A stretch of 64,000 nucleotides of DNA from Inhella proteolytica (lineage in GTDB: Bacteria > Pseudomonadota > Gammaproteobacteria > Burkholderiales > Burkholderiaceae_C), in the NCBI RefSeq assembly GCF_016093275.1, contig NZ_JAEDAK010000001.1, positions 1-64,000 on the forward strand, read 5' to 3'. How positions within the stretch are numbered: position 1 is the stretch's first letter; every line of letters starts with the position of its first letter. A model generated the notes under the pieces. That model ran no database searches, was not told the origin of the DNA, and saw only the letters and a program-made list of their open reading frames with translations. Both the position numbers and the translations under genes were made by a program. Positions 55,575 through 64,000 of this stretch are shown in pieces.

Positions 55575-57146
55575 TCACTGCACTCGTTTGTAGGCGCTGT
55601 AACCGCCGCCGGGGCTCAGCTCGGGGATGAGGACTCGCACCTCGTGCGGCGCCAGCGTGAGGTGCAGCAGGCCGTTGCTGATCTGGGTCTTCTGCCCCGT
55701 CAAGGGGTCCACCAACATCCAGATGTTCATCAGCTTGGAGTTGCCCAGCATCACGGTCTCGGTCACCGTTTCCTTGGCCGGGTTGGCGACCACGATCACG
55801 GTGTCGCGCGCGCGGTCGGTGTGGCGCTCGAAGGCGAAGAGGCGCTCGGCGGTGACGGGGCGGTAGTCGCCCACGCGCAGTGCACGCTGCGCCTTGCGCA
55901 GGGCGATGAGCTTCTTGGTCCAGGCGTAATCCGGGTTGTCGTCGCGCACCTGGTCCCAGCGCATCGGGGCGCGCATCTCGGGGTCGTCGCCGCCGCTCAT
56001 GCCGAGCTCGCTGCCGTAGTACAGATGGGGCGCGCCGGGCAGGGTGAACTGCAGCAGCTGCGCGAGGCGTCGCCGGGCGGGGTCGGGCAGGGCGGTGGCC
56101 AGGCGCGGGGTGTCGTGGTTGTCGAGCATCAGCCAGCTCTTGAGCAGGTTGTCGACACCGCTCTCCGCCACCATGCGGTCCACCATGCGCTGGGCCAGGG
56201 CGGGCGCCAGGCGGCCATCGGCCAGGCGCAGCAGGATCTCGCGCAGCGTGAAGTTCATGACGCCGTCCACCGCCGGGAACCATTCCTTCGGGTAGTTGGC
56301 GATCTCGCCCACCACCAGGGAGCCGGGCTTCTCGGCGTGCGCGGCTTGCGTGAGCCCGAGCAGGAACTCGAAGCCCATGTCCACTGCCACGTCCAGGCGC
56401 CAGCCGTCTACCCCTTCGCGCAGGTAGCTGCGCACCACGGAGTCCTTGGCGCGGAACACATGGTCCTGCACGGCGGGGAGCTCCAGGTTCAGCTCGGGCA
56501 GGTTCTCGGCCAGCCACCAGATGCGCGTGCCGCTCTGGTACTGCGGCCCGAAGTAGAACCAGTCGCGCCAGGGGCTCTTCGGGTTGGCCTCGGCGTCCTT
56601 GAACTTCGGGGCGTTGCGGCCCATGTGGTTGAACACGCCGTCCAGCACCAGCTTCATGCCGCGCGCGTGCAGGTTCTGCGCCAGCGCCTTCACATCCGCG
56701 CGCGTGCCGAACTCGGGTGAGACGGCCTGGTAGTCGAAGGCGTCGTACTTGTGGTTCGTGTACGCAAGGTGGATGGGGTTCAGGTAGAGCACATCCGCGC
56801 CGAGCTGCTGCACATGGTCCAGCTTGGCCGTGAGGCTTTGCAGGTCGCCGCCCCAGAACTCGATCTCATGGCTCCAGAGCTTGGCCTCAGGCAGGTACTG
56901 GCCGCGCTTGGGGGTCTCGTCCCAACGGCGCAGGATCTTGGGCGCGGGGTAGAGGGGGCGCTTGGCGTCCAGGTTGGCGGGTGGGGCGAAGCGGTCCGGC
57001 AGCACCTGGTAGACGATGGCGCCGTTGCGCCAGTCTTTCTCGCGGGCGTCGAAGCGGCCTTTGAGTTCGGCGTCGAACTTGTTGGCGGGGGCGCCGATGG
57101 CACCGCTTGAACATGCGAAAGCTAGGGCGGCCAGGATCGTCTTCAT
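55575..57146 (-). CDS. Exported GH13 alpha-amylase-family enzyme
   Basis: A 523-residue glycoside hydrolase with a signal peptide (MKTILAALAFACSSGAIGAPA). GH13 regions are complete: LVLDGVFNHMG, the nucleophile in GWRLDVAVD (around residue 251), the acid/base in LVVGEIANYP (around 281), and LDNHDTPRLA (around 343). It also has an LPELN segment, like its neighbour, and lacks the large N-terminal domain. The ATG at 57146 was preferred over a GTG at 57158 because GGAG lies upstream of it. It probably works with the downstream GH13 enzyme on maltodextrins in the periplasm. It lies next to the inverted-repeat element, which separates it from malG. Confidence 0.92.
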   Translation of the reverse strand: MKTILAALAFACSSGAIGAPANKFDAELKGRFDAREKDWRNGAIVYQVLPDRFAPPANLDAKRPLYPAPKILRRWDETPKRGQYLPEAKLWSHEIEFWGGDLQSLTAKLDHVQQLGADVLYLNPIHLAYTNHKYDAFDYQAVSPEFGTRADVKALAQNLHARGMKLVLDGVFNHMGRNAPKFKDAEANPKSPWRDWFYFGPQYQSGTRIWWLAENLPELNLELPAVQDHVFRAKDSVVRSYLREGVDGWRLDVAVDMGFEFLLGLTQAAHAEKPGSLVVGEIANYPKEWFPAVDGVMNFTLREILLRLADGRLAPALAQRMVDRMVAESGVDNLLKSWLMLDNHDTPRLATALPDPARRRLAQLLQFTLPGAPHLYYGSELGMSGGDDPEMRAPMRWDQVRDDNPDYAWTKKLIALRKAQRALRVGDYRPVTAERLFAFERHTDRARDTVIVVANPAKETVTETVMLGNSKLMNIWMLVDPLTGQKTQISNGLLHLTLAPHEVRVLIPELSPGGGYSAYKRVQ

Positions 57147-57161
57147 GGTCTCGTTCACTCC

Positions 57162-57690
57162 GAAAGACCCCGCCGGGATTCCGCCCCGGCTGGCGGGTCA
57201 CTTTCTTTGCTGCGCCAAAGAAAGTGACCAAAGAAAGGCGCTGAATGCGCACAGTCGCCCTAGGGGCGAACTGTGATGGCGGTGCTTGGACTCACACTGA
57301 CGCGAGCCCTCATATGACTTCGACGGTCAGGACGACGAAGGCGCCCGGAGTGCCGGTCGTCCCGGGCAGCGAGGACCATGGCCTCCGAGCGACGAAGAAC
57401 AGAGCCCCAATCAGCGCCCAGCCAAGCCAAACCACTCGTTGGGGGTCCATTCATCGCAGAGAGCCCGAGATGGCTTGCGGTGGTCTAGTCGGCCGGTACT
57501 CCGGCCAGCTTAGTGCCCGGGTTTTGGCAGTCCCAGAAGGGGTGTGGGAGCCATGTGAGCCAGCCGTGCAGTCGCGGCCGGCCCGAAGCCGGCTGCGTGC
57601 ATTCAGCGCCTTTCTTTGCCCCGCGTTTCTTTGGCAAGACAAAGAAATGCGGGTCGGGGTGCAGGGGTTGAAGACCCCTGCGGGCTGCAT
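57162..57690. repeat. Non-coding inverted-repeat element 2 (about 530 bp)
   Basis: Same design as the 9.3-9.9 kb element. A left hairpin GGTCACTTTCTTTG/CAAAGAAAGTGACC (57196-57229) is followed by an arm at 57229-57248 that is the exact 20-bp inverse of 57599-57618. A right hairpin CCCGCGTTTCTTTG/CAAAGAAATGCGGG lies at about 57620-57652. The left end also carries a CCCGCCGGGATT...CCCCGGC stem like element 1. No credible gene lies in it; the overlapping long frames have low-complexity translations. It separates malG from the GH13 genes and may uncouple their transcription. Confidence 0.7.
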
Positions 57691-57703
57691 CGAATGCACG
57701 CAA

Positions 57704-58597
57704 TCACCCCTTCACGCCACCCGCCGTCAAACCAGAAACGATCCACCGCTGCGCCATCAAAAACACGAGCGTGATCGGCAATCCCGACAACACCGCCGCC
57801 GCCGCGAAATCACCCCACAAGAAGCGCTGATCGTTCAGGTAGTACTTCGAGCCCACCGCCAGCGTGAGGTTCGATTCCTCGCGCAGCAGCACCGAAGCCA
57901 CCGGGTAGTCAATGATGGTGCCGATGAAGGCCAGCACGAACACCACCACCAGGATGGGCACGGCCATCGGCAGCAGCACATGGCGGAAGGCCTGCCAATG
58001 CGTGGCACCGTCCACCTTGGCGTTCTCCTCGATCTCCACCGGGATGGTCTCGAAGTAGCCCTTGATGGTCCAGATGTGGGTGGCCACGCCGCCCAGGTAG
58101 GCCACGATCAGGCCCGCATGGGTTTCCACGCCCAGCCAAGGGATGTAGGCGCCGATGGTCTCGAAGATCGCGAAGATCGCCACCAGGGCCAGCACCACCG
58201 GGAACATCTGCAGCAGCAGCATGCTGGACAGCAGGCCTTGCTTGAAGGGGAACTTCAGGCGCGCGAAAGCGTAGGCGGCGGTGGTGGAGATCATCACGAT
58301 CAGCGCGGCCGAAATCGTCGCCACCTTGATCGAGTTCCACAGCCAGCGCAGCACCGGGAAGGGGGGCTGCACCAGGGCGCCGTCCGGGCCCTGGAAGGAA
58401 ATGCCGAGCGCCAGCTTCCAGTGCTCCAGGCTGATCTCGGTGGGGATCAAGCTGCCGGTGGCGAAGTTGCCGGGGCGCAGCGAGATGCTCACCACGGCCA
58501 GCAGCGGGAAGAGCGTGACGGCGATCAGCACCCACAGAAAGGCGTGGGCGGCGAAGGTGCGCCATTTCTGGTTCTTGCTTTGGACGATGGCCATCAC
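57704..58597 (-). CDS. malG: Maltose/maltodextrin ABC transporter permease MalG
   Basis: A 297-residue inner-membrane permease with about six transmembrane helices. The EAA coupling loop is recognisable as [21 protein letters not shown]. The N-terminus ([29 protein letters not shown]) matches MalG, as does the C-terminal [15 protein letters not shown]. It forms the maltodextrin channel with MalF. The start overlaps the malF stop by 4 bp (ATGA). Confidence 0.95.
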   Translation of the reverse strand: MMAIVQSKNQKWRTFAAHAFLWVLIAVTLFPLLAVVSISLRPGNFATGSLIPTEISLEHWKLALGISFQGPDGALVQPPFPVLRWLWNSIKVATISAALIVMISTTAAYAFARLKFPFKQGLLSSMLLLQMFPVVLALVAIFAIFETIGAYIPWLGVETHAGLIVAYLGGVATHIWTIKGYFETIPVEIEENAKVDGATHWQAFRHVLLPMAVPILVVVFVLAFIGTIIDYPVASVLLREESNLTLAVGSKYYLNDQRFLWGDFAAAAVLSGLPITLVFLMAQRWIVSGLTAGGVKG

Positions 58598-60168
58598 TTC
58601 GCTCCCTGGTTGGCGCGGGTGAGCCGCAAATTGATGATCGACAGCACGGCTACCAGCACAAAGATCAGCGTCGAGATCGCCGCAGCAAGGCCGAAGTCCT
58701 GGCCCGAATCGCGGAAGGCGATGCGGTAGGTGTAGGAGACCAGGATGTCGGTCTGCCCGGCTGGGATCTTGGTGTTGAGGAAGTCCGGTCGCCCGTCGGT
58801 CAGCAGCGCGATCAGCACGAAGTTGTTGAAGTTGAACGCGAAGGCGCTCACCAGCAAGGGCATCAGCGGCTTGACGATCTGCGGCGCTGTGATCTTGAAG
58901 AAGTTCGTCAGCGGCCCGGCGCCGGCCAGCGCGCTGGCCTCATACAGATCGGCGGGGATGGCCTTCAGCAGGCCGGCGCAGATCAGCATGATGTAGGGGT
59001 AGCCCAGCCAGGTGTTGACGATCAGGATCATCGACTTGGCCAGGAAGGGGTCGGCAAACCAGGCCGGCTTGATGCCGAAGAGGGCGTCGAGGATGGCGTT
59101 GATCTCGCCGAAGTTCTGGTTGAACAGGCCCTTGAACACCAGGATGGAAATGAAGCCCGGCACCGCATAAGGCAGGAAGAGCAGGGTGCGGTAGGTGGTG
59201 CGGTAGCGCAGCCCCTCCCAGTTCAGCAGCACGGCCAGGCCCATGCCCACGGCGGTGGTGAAGACCACGGTGAGCAGGGCGAACACCACGGTCCAGATGA
59301 AGATGGACACGAAGGGGCCGCGGAAGTCGGTGTCACCAAAGAGGCGGGCGTAGTTCTTCCAGCCCACCGCCACCTTGAAGCCGGGCTGCAGGCGCTCACC
59401 GGCGGCGTTCTCGAAGAAGCCGGTGTCGCGGTTCGGGGCGTAGCGGGTGCCGGTGGCGGTTTCGGTGACGGAGCCGTCCGGGTTGGCCGTCCACACCGGT
59501 TGCCGCGGCGCGAAGGCGCGCACGCCCACGTAGTGCAGCAGCGGGCCGCCTGCGGTGGGGGCATCGGGCAGCTGCAGGGCCAGTTGGCGCAGCACCGCGC
59601 GGTGTTCCAGCACGTCCTTCAGGCCGAGTGCCTGGGCGACCGCAAAGCTGGCCTCGGCGGGGGTCTTCATCGTGATGACGGGCGGCAGCTTGGCCGTGCG
59701 CAGGGCCAGCGGGCCGGACACGTAGGCCGGCGCGCCGTCCACCGTGCGGCGCAGCACCAGACGGAACTCCTGGCCATCGGCGTGCAGCTCGCTGATCAGG
59801 GCCTGGTCTTCGTCGTGCGCGGTCTGCTTGAGCAGGTAGTCGCGCGAGCGCTCCTCGGTCAGCAGGTTGCTGCTGGAGTAGTTCGTGAAGCCCAGCTGCG
59901 CCGTGTACAGCAGCGGAAAGGCCACGAACAGCAGCATGCCGGCCACGCCCGGGAACAGGTAGCGGTAGGCGAAGCTGACGTTGGTGCCGTAGATGACGAA
60001 GGCGCTGGCGAACAGGGTCAGCAGGCCCAGGCCCAGCAGGTACTGACCGGTGGCGACGACGCTGAACACCAGGTAGAGCGAAGCCAGCGCGGCGGCGCCG
60101 GTGAGCAACCAGCGGGCCCAGGCGGGCAGGCCGGTGGCGGGGCGGGGCAGGGTGGCGGCGCTGTTCAT
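58594..60168 (-). CDS. malF: Maltose/maltodextrin ABC transporter permease MalF
   Basis: A 524-residue permease of the enterobacterial MalF size, with a large periplasmic loop (about residues 95-275) between transmembrane helices. [21 protein letters not shown] begins the conserved core, and the EAA loop is [21 protein letters not shown]. MalF and MalG form the channel fed by MalE and powered by MalK. The ATG at 60168 overlaps the malE stop (ATGA). A longer upstream frame through malE was rejected. Confidence 0.95.
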   Translation of the reverse strand: MNSAATLPRPATGLPAWARWLLTGAAALASLYLVFSVVATGQYLLGLGLLTLFASAFVIYGTNVSFAYRYLFPGVAGMLLFVAFPLLYTAQLGFTNYSSSNLLTEERSRDYLLKQTAHDEDQALISELHADGQEFRLVLRRTVDGAPAYVSGPLALRTAKLPPVITMKTPAEASFAVAQALGLKDVLEHRAVLRQLALQLPDAPTAGGPLLHYVGVRAFAPRQPVWTANPDGSVTETATGTRYAPNRDTGFFENAAGERLQPGFKVAVGWKNYARLFGDTDFRGPFVSIFIWTVVFALLTVVFTTAVGMGLAVLLNWEGLRYRTTYRTLLFLPYAVPGFISILVFKGLFNQNFGEINAILDALFGIKPAWFADPFLAKSMILIVNTWLGYPYIMLICAGLLKAIPADLYEASALAGAGPLTNFFKITAPQIVKPLMPLLVSAFAFNFNNFVLIALLTDGRPDFLNTKIPAGQTDILVSYTYRIAFRDSGQDFGLAAAISTLIFVLVAVLSIINLRLTRANQGAK

Positions 60169-61336
60169 CGGACCACCTTCATGCGGGCAGCGGCGCCGTC
60201 CAGCGCATCTTTGGGGGATTGAAGGCCGTTCGTGATGGCCTCCAGCGCCGCGTCCATCGCGGTCCAGAAGCGGCCCACCTCGGGGATGTTGGGCACGGGG
60301 CGGCCGGTGCGGGCGTTTTCCATGGTGGCGCGGATGGCGGGGTCGGCCGCCAGTTCGGCGTAGAAGGCCTTGTTGGCCGGCACGCCCAGGGGCACGTCGG
60401 CGTTGATGACCTTGAGCTGCTCGGGGCGCAGCAAGTGGTTTTCCAGGAACTCGCGCGCCACGTCTTCGAGCTTGGAGCTGGCGCTGACCATGCAGCCCAG
60501 CACGCCCACGAAGCTCTGGCTGGGCTGGCCGGGCACCACGGCGGGGATGGGCGCGACGCCGAAATTGATCTTGGCGCGGCGCGCGTTGTCCCAGGCCCAC
60601 GGGCCGCTGACCATCATGGCCACGCTGCCGCGCGCGAAGCCCGCTTCCATCTCGGCATAGCGCGCGCCCTTGGGCATCACGCCGGTCTTGATGAGGCGGT
60701 CCAGCATCTCGGCCCCCTTCACGGCGCCGGGGGTGTTGACGCCCACCTGGCTGGCGTCGAAGTCACCCTTGGGGTTCTTGCCGAACACGAAACCGCCCGC
60801 ACCGGCCAGCATGGGCCAGCTGAAGAAGCTCTTGTTGAAGTCCCACAGGATGGCTTTCTTGCCCTGCTTGGCGAGCTTGGCATCCAGCTCGATGACTTCG
60901 TCGAAGCTGGCCGGCGGCACCGCCACCAGGTCCTTGTTGTAGATCAGGCCATTGGCCTCGATGGCGATGGGGTAGCCCCAGAGCTTGCCGTTGTAGCGAA
61001 AGGCCTCCCAGGCGCTGGGTTCGATTTCTTCACGGATGCTCTTGGCCGGGCGCAGCGGCACGATCAGGCCGGCCTTGGCCCACTCGCCCACGCGGTCGTG
61101 CGGCCAGCAGAAGATGTCTGGGCCTTTGCCCGCTCCAACCGCCTGCTGGAACTTTTCGGGCGCACCTTCGGGGTGCTGCACGTCTACCTTGACGCCGCTG
61201 AGCTTGGTGAAGGCATCCCCTACGCGCTGCAGGCCGTTGTAGCCCTTGTCGCCATTGATCCACACCAGCAGCTTGAGCGGTTCGGCTTGCACCGCGGGCA
61301 GGGCGGCGGCCAGTGCGGCCGCAAGCAAGAGGCGCT

Positions 61337-61340
<4 letters not shown>
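60165..61340 (-). CDS. malE: Maltose/maltodextrin-binding protein MalE
   Basis: A 391-residue periplasmic binding protein with signal peptide [80 protein letters not shown] and [23 protein letters not shown] match MalE closely. It captures maltose and maltodextrins and delivers them to MalFGK2. Its start overlaps the malK stop by 4 bp. With four genes linked by ATGA overlaps, malKEFG is a translationally coupled operon. Confidence 0.95.
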
Positions 61341-62455
<1,115 letters not shown>

Positions 62456-62522
62456 CGTGGTCTCCGTGGGCGCTGGTACGGGGGTGCGCCGCTTGTTGGT
62501 GGGGCCAATATACCGAGGCAAA

Positions 62523-62537
62523 TGTAGTTTCACAACA
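62523..62537. promoter_or_regulatory. HexR/RpiR-like operator D
   Basis: TGTAG-TTTCA-CAACA is the 15-bp motif with one right-arm mismatch, 67 bp upstream of malK. Confidence 0.6.
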
Positions 62538-62612
62538 TTGGCAACCCGTAGTCTCCGCGCTGCATCCATACAGACTCTGTGAGAGATGCTGGCAAAATCC
62601 GGGTTATCCCGA

Positions 62613-62627
62613 TGTAGTCAAACTACA
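62613..62627. promoter_or_regulatory. HexR/RpiR-like operator E
   Basis: TGTAG-TCAAA-CTACA has perfect arms, extending to 6-bp arms (TGTAGT/ACTACA). It lies about 137 bp upstream of the phosphorylase start. Confidence 0.68.
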
Positions 62628-62763
62628 CGCGGCGCGACGACTCGGCGATACTGAGTCCACGCCGCCGCGGCTTGCTGCGTCCTGAGTGCAGGGTGCGCGC
62701 GCCGCGGTGATCTTGCCCACGGCCCCGCTGCAAGCGATAGGGGCCTTCACGCGGTTGAACCCC

Positions 62764-64000
62764 ATGCACGTGACGACGGCCCCTATGTCCACCACCCAGC
62801 GCACCCGCCTGCAATCGGCCTTCAAGTCCGCCCTGGCCGCCGAACTGGCCCAGGCTCCCTTGGACCGCGACAGCGCGCTGCGCGCCGCCGCCACGGCCTG
62901 TCGCAGTGTGTTGGCCGAGCGCTGGGCCAAGACCCAGGCGCAGGACGCCAAGCGCGGCGCCAAAGCCAAGACGCGCCGCGTGCACTACCTCTCGATGGAA
63001 TTCCTGATGGGCCGCGCGCTGCACAACGCGCTCGCCGCCCTGGGCCTGACGGACACCCTGGCCGAAGCCCTGGCGCCGCTGGGCCTGCAACTGGCCGACG
63101 TGCTGGAGCGCGAGCCCGACGCCGCGCTGGGCAATGGCGGACTGGGCCGCCTGGCCGCCTGTTTCCTGGATTCTTTTGCCGAACTGGGCCTGCCCAGCTT
63201 CGGCTACGGCCTGCGCTACCAGTTCGGCATGTTTGCCCAGGGCATCACCGAGGGCCGCCAGGTGGAGCGCCCGGACGATTGGCTGCGCCTGGGTACGCCC
63301 TGGGAGCAGCCGCGCCCCGAGTGCCGCTACACGGTGCGCTTCGGCGGCCGCGTGGTGGTCGAAGGCGGCCAGCGCCGCTGGGTGGGGGGCGAGGAGGTGG
63401 TGGCGCAGGCTTTTGACTTCATCGTGCCCGCGCACCACAGCGAGCGCGTCTCCACCCTGCGCCAGTGGCAGGCCAGCTCGGTCAAGCCGATCGACTTCGA
63501 GGCCTTCTGCCGCGGTGACTACGAGGGCGCGAACCGCCACCGCGTGGCGGCCGAGGCGCTGAACTGGGTGCTCTACCCGGACGACAGCACCGACGCCGGC
63601 CGCGAACTGCGCCTGAAGCAGGAGGCCTTCCTGGTCAGCGCTTCGCTGCAGGATCTGATCGCGCGCCACTTGCGCGAGTTCGGCAGCCTGCAGGGCCTGG
63701 GCCGCGCCAACGCCATCCACCTGAACGACACCCACCCGGCCCTGGCGCCCGCCGAGCTGATGCGCCTGCTGCTGGACGAGCATGGCCTGAGCTGGGACGA
63801 GGCCTGGGCGATCACCCGCCAGGCGGTGAGCTACACCAACCACACCCTGATGCCCGAGGCGCTGGAAACCTGGCCGCTGCGCATGTTCGAAGCGCTGCTG
63901 CCGCGCCATCTGGAAATCATTTACGAGATCAACCAGCGCTTCCTGGATGGCGTGAAGGCGCAACTCCCCGGAGACACCGCGCTGCTGCGCCGCGTCTCGC
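62764..64000 (+). CDS. glgP: Alpha-glucan (glycogen/maltodextrin) phosphorylase, 5' part
   Basis: At least 412 residues of a GT35 phosphorylase; the gene continues past the window, so the pyridoxal-phosphate lysine region is not visible. Visible marks are RRVHYLSMEFLMGRALHNAL, DAALGNGGLGRLAACFLDS, GYGLRYQFGMFAQGI and HLNDTHPALAPAELMRLL with SYTNHTLMPEALETWP. The enzyme releases glucose-1-phosphate from alpha-1,4-glucans using phosphate in the cytoplasm. The start could be ATG 62764 or the in-frame ATG 62785, both with weak ribosome-binding sites. It is divergent from malKEFG across a region with two shared operators, so it probably processes imported maltodextrins or stored glycogen. Confidence 0.93.
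   Translation, partial: MHVTTAPMSTTQRTRLQSAFKSALAAELAQAPLDRDSALRAAATACRSVLAERWAKTQAQDAKRGAKAKTRRVHYLSMEFLMGRALHNALAALGLTDTLAEALAPLGLQLADVLEREPDAALGNGGLGRLAACFLDSFAELGLPSFGYGLRYQFGMFAQGITEGRQVERPDDWLRLGTPWEQPRPECRYTVRFGGRVVVEGGQRRWVGGEEVVAQAFDFIVPAHHSERVSTLRQWQASSVKPIDFEAFCRGDYEGANRHRVAAEALNWVLYPDDSTDAGRELRLKQEAFLVSASLQDLIARHLREFGSLQGLGRANAIHLNDTHPALAPAELMRLLLDEHGLSWDEAWAITRQAVSYTNHTLMPEALETWPLRMFEALLPRHLEIIYEINQRFLDGVKAQLPGDTALLRRVS

Larger units (their letters stand above)
62456..62763. other. Divergent malK/phosphorylase promoter region
   Basis: This 308-bp intergenic region carries two TGTAG-type operators, one closer to malK (62523-62537) and one toward the phosphorylase gene (62613-62627). 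No gene was found in it. Divergent promoters with one operator each would allow coordinated control of glucan import and phosphorolysis. Confidence 0.65.

Noticed and set aside
53267-55630. 787-codon frame antisense to the GH13 enzyme
   Set aside because: Low-complexity shadow; the GH13 catalytic regions are intact on the minus strand.
57245-58729. 494-codon plus-strand frame through the repeat element into malG
   Set aside because: It crosses the non-coding inverted repeats and is antisense to malG; the translation is basic and His-rich without a domain.

Overview
This window is GC-rich chromosomal DNA from a Gram-negative bacterium, most likely a betaproteobacterium of the Burkholderiales (Roseateles/Pelomonas/Rubrivivax-like). 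That placement is inferred from the Burkholderiales-type porin, the glucokinase-RpiR fusion protein, the PEP-CTERM protein, the many orphan substrate-binding proteins and the gene order. No rRNA, tRNA, IS element or CRISPR array was seen.

Layout. (a) 1-2.2 kb: a less GC-rich block of three small unknown genes, separated by sites with the architecture of integron attC sites. It looks like a run of integron gene cassettes; no integrase lies in the window. (b) 2.3-6.1 kb: a LysR regulator divergent from glutaryl-CoA dehydrogenase, a DUF2520 oxidoreductase-like gene, and an orphan periplasmic binding protein. (c) 6.1-9.3 kb: a glucokinase/RpiR-regulator fusion divergent from a second glucokinase, with two 15-bp operators between them. 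(d) 9.3-9.9 kb: a 600-bp non-coding inverted-repeat element. (e) 10-18.6 kb: a branched-chain amino-acid-type ABC transporter (livHMGF plus binding protein) divergent from a DctB/DctD-like two-component system, with a sigma-54 promoter in front of livH. (f) 18.6-28.8 kb: two tandem giant RCC1-repeat exported proteins, an outer-membrane protein, a caspase-like coiled-coil protein, an M23 lipoprotein and a small exported protein. (g) 28.9-35.2 kb: a LytTR/LytS-type two-component pair, an ankyrin protein, an ABC exporter and a DUF3667 membrane protein. (h) 35.2-39.4 kb: an AcoR-like sigma-54 activator divergent from an aldehyde dehydrogenase, with a sigma-54 promoter and a palindromic enhancer, followed by a VOC protein. 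(i) 39.5-42.7 kb: a GltI-like binding protein, a porin and a second Liv-type binding protein with its own sigma-54 promoter. (j) 43.2-50.2 kb: a TonB-dependent receptor, a flavin-dependent tryptophan-halogenase-family protein, a lipoprotein, a DUF6445 protein, a small exported protein and a binding protein. (k) 50.2-64 kb: a PEP-CTERM protein, a binding protein, an aldo/keto reductase, two exported GH13 enzymes, a second inverted-repeat element, malKEFG, and the start of an alpha-glucan phosphorylase gene running off the window.

How the genes fit together. The window reads as an alpha-glucan (maltodextrin/starch) utilisation region. The TonB receptor would bring glucans across the outer membrane, the GH13 enzymes would cut them in the periplasm, MalKEFG would import maltodextrins, and the phosphorylase and two glucokinases would feed glucose phosphates into metabolism. 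A recurring palindrome, TGTAG-N5-CTACA, lies upstream of glk-rpiR, the second glk, the TonB receptor, malK and the phosphorylase gene. It resembles the operators of HexR, an RpiR-family regulator, so the RpiR half of the fusion is a good candidate for the shared regulator. A second regulatory theme is sigma-54: -24/-12 elements precede livH, the second Liv-type binding protein and the aldehyde dehydrogenase gene, and two sigma-54 activators are encoded beside them.
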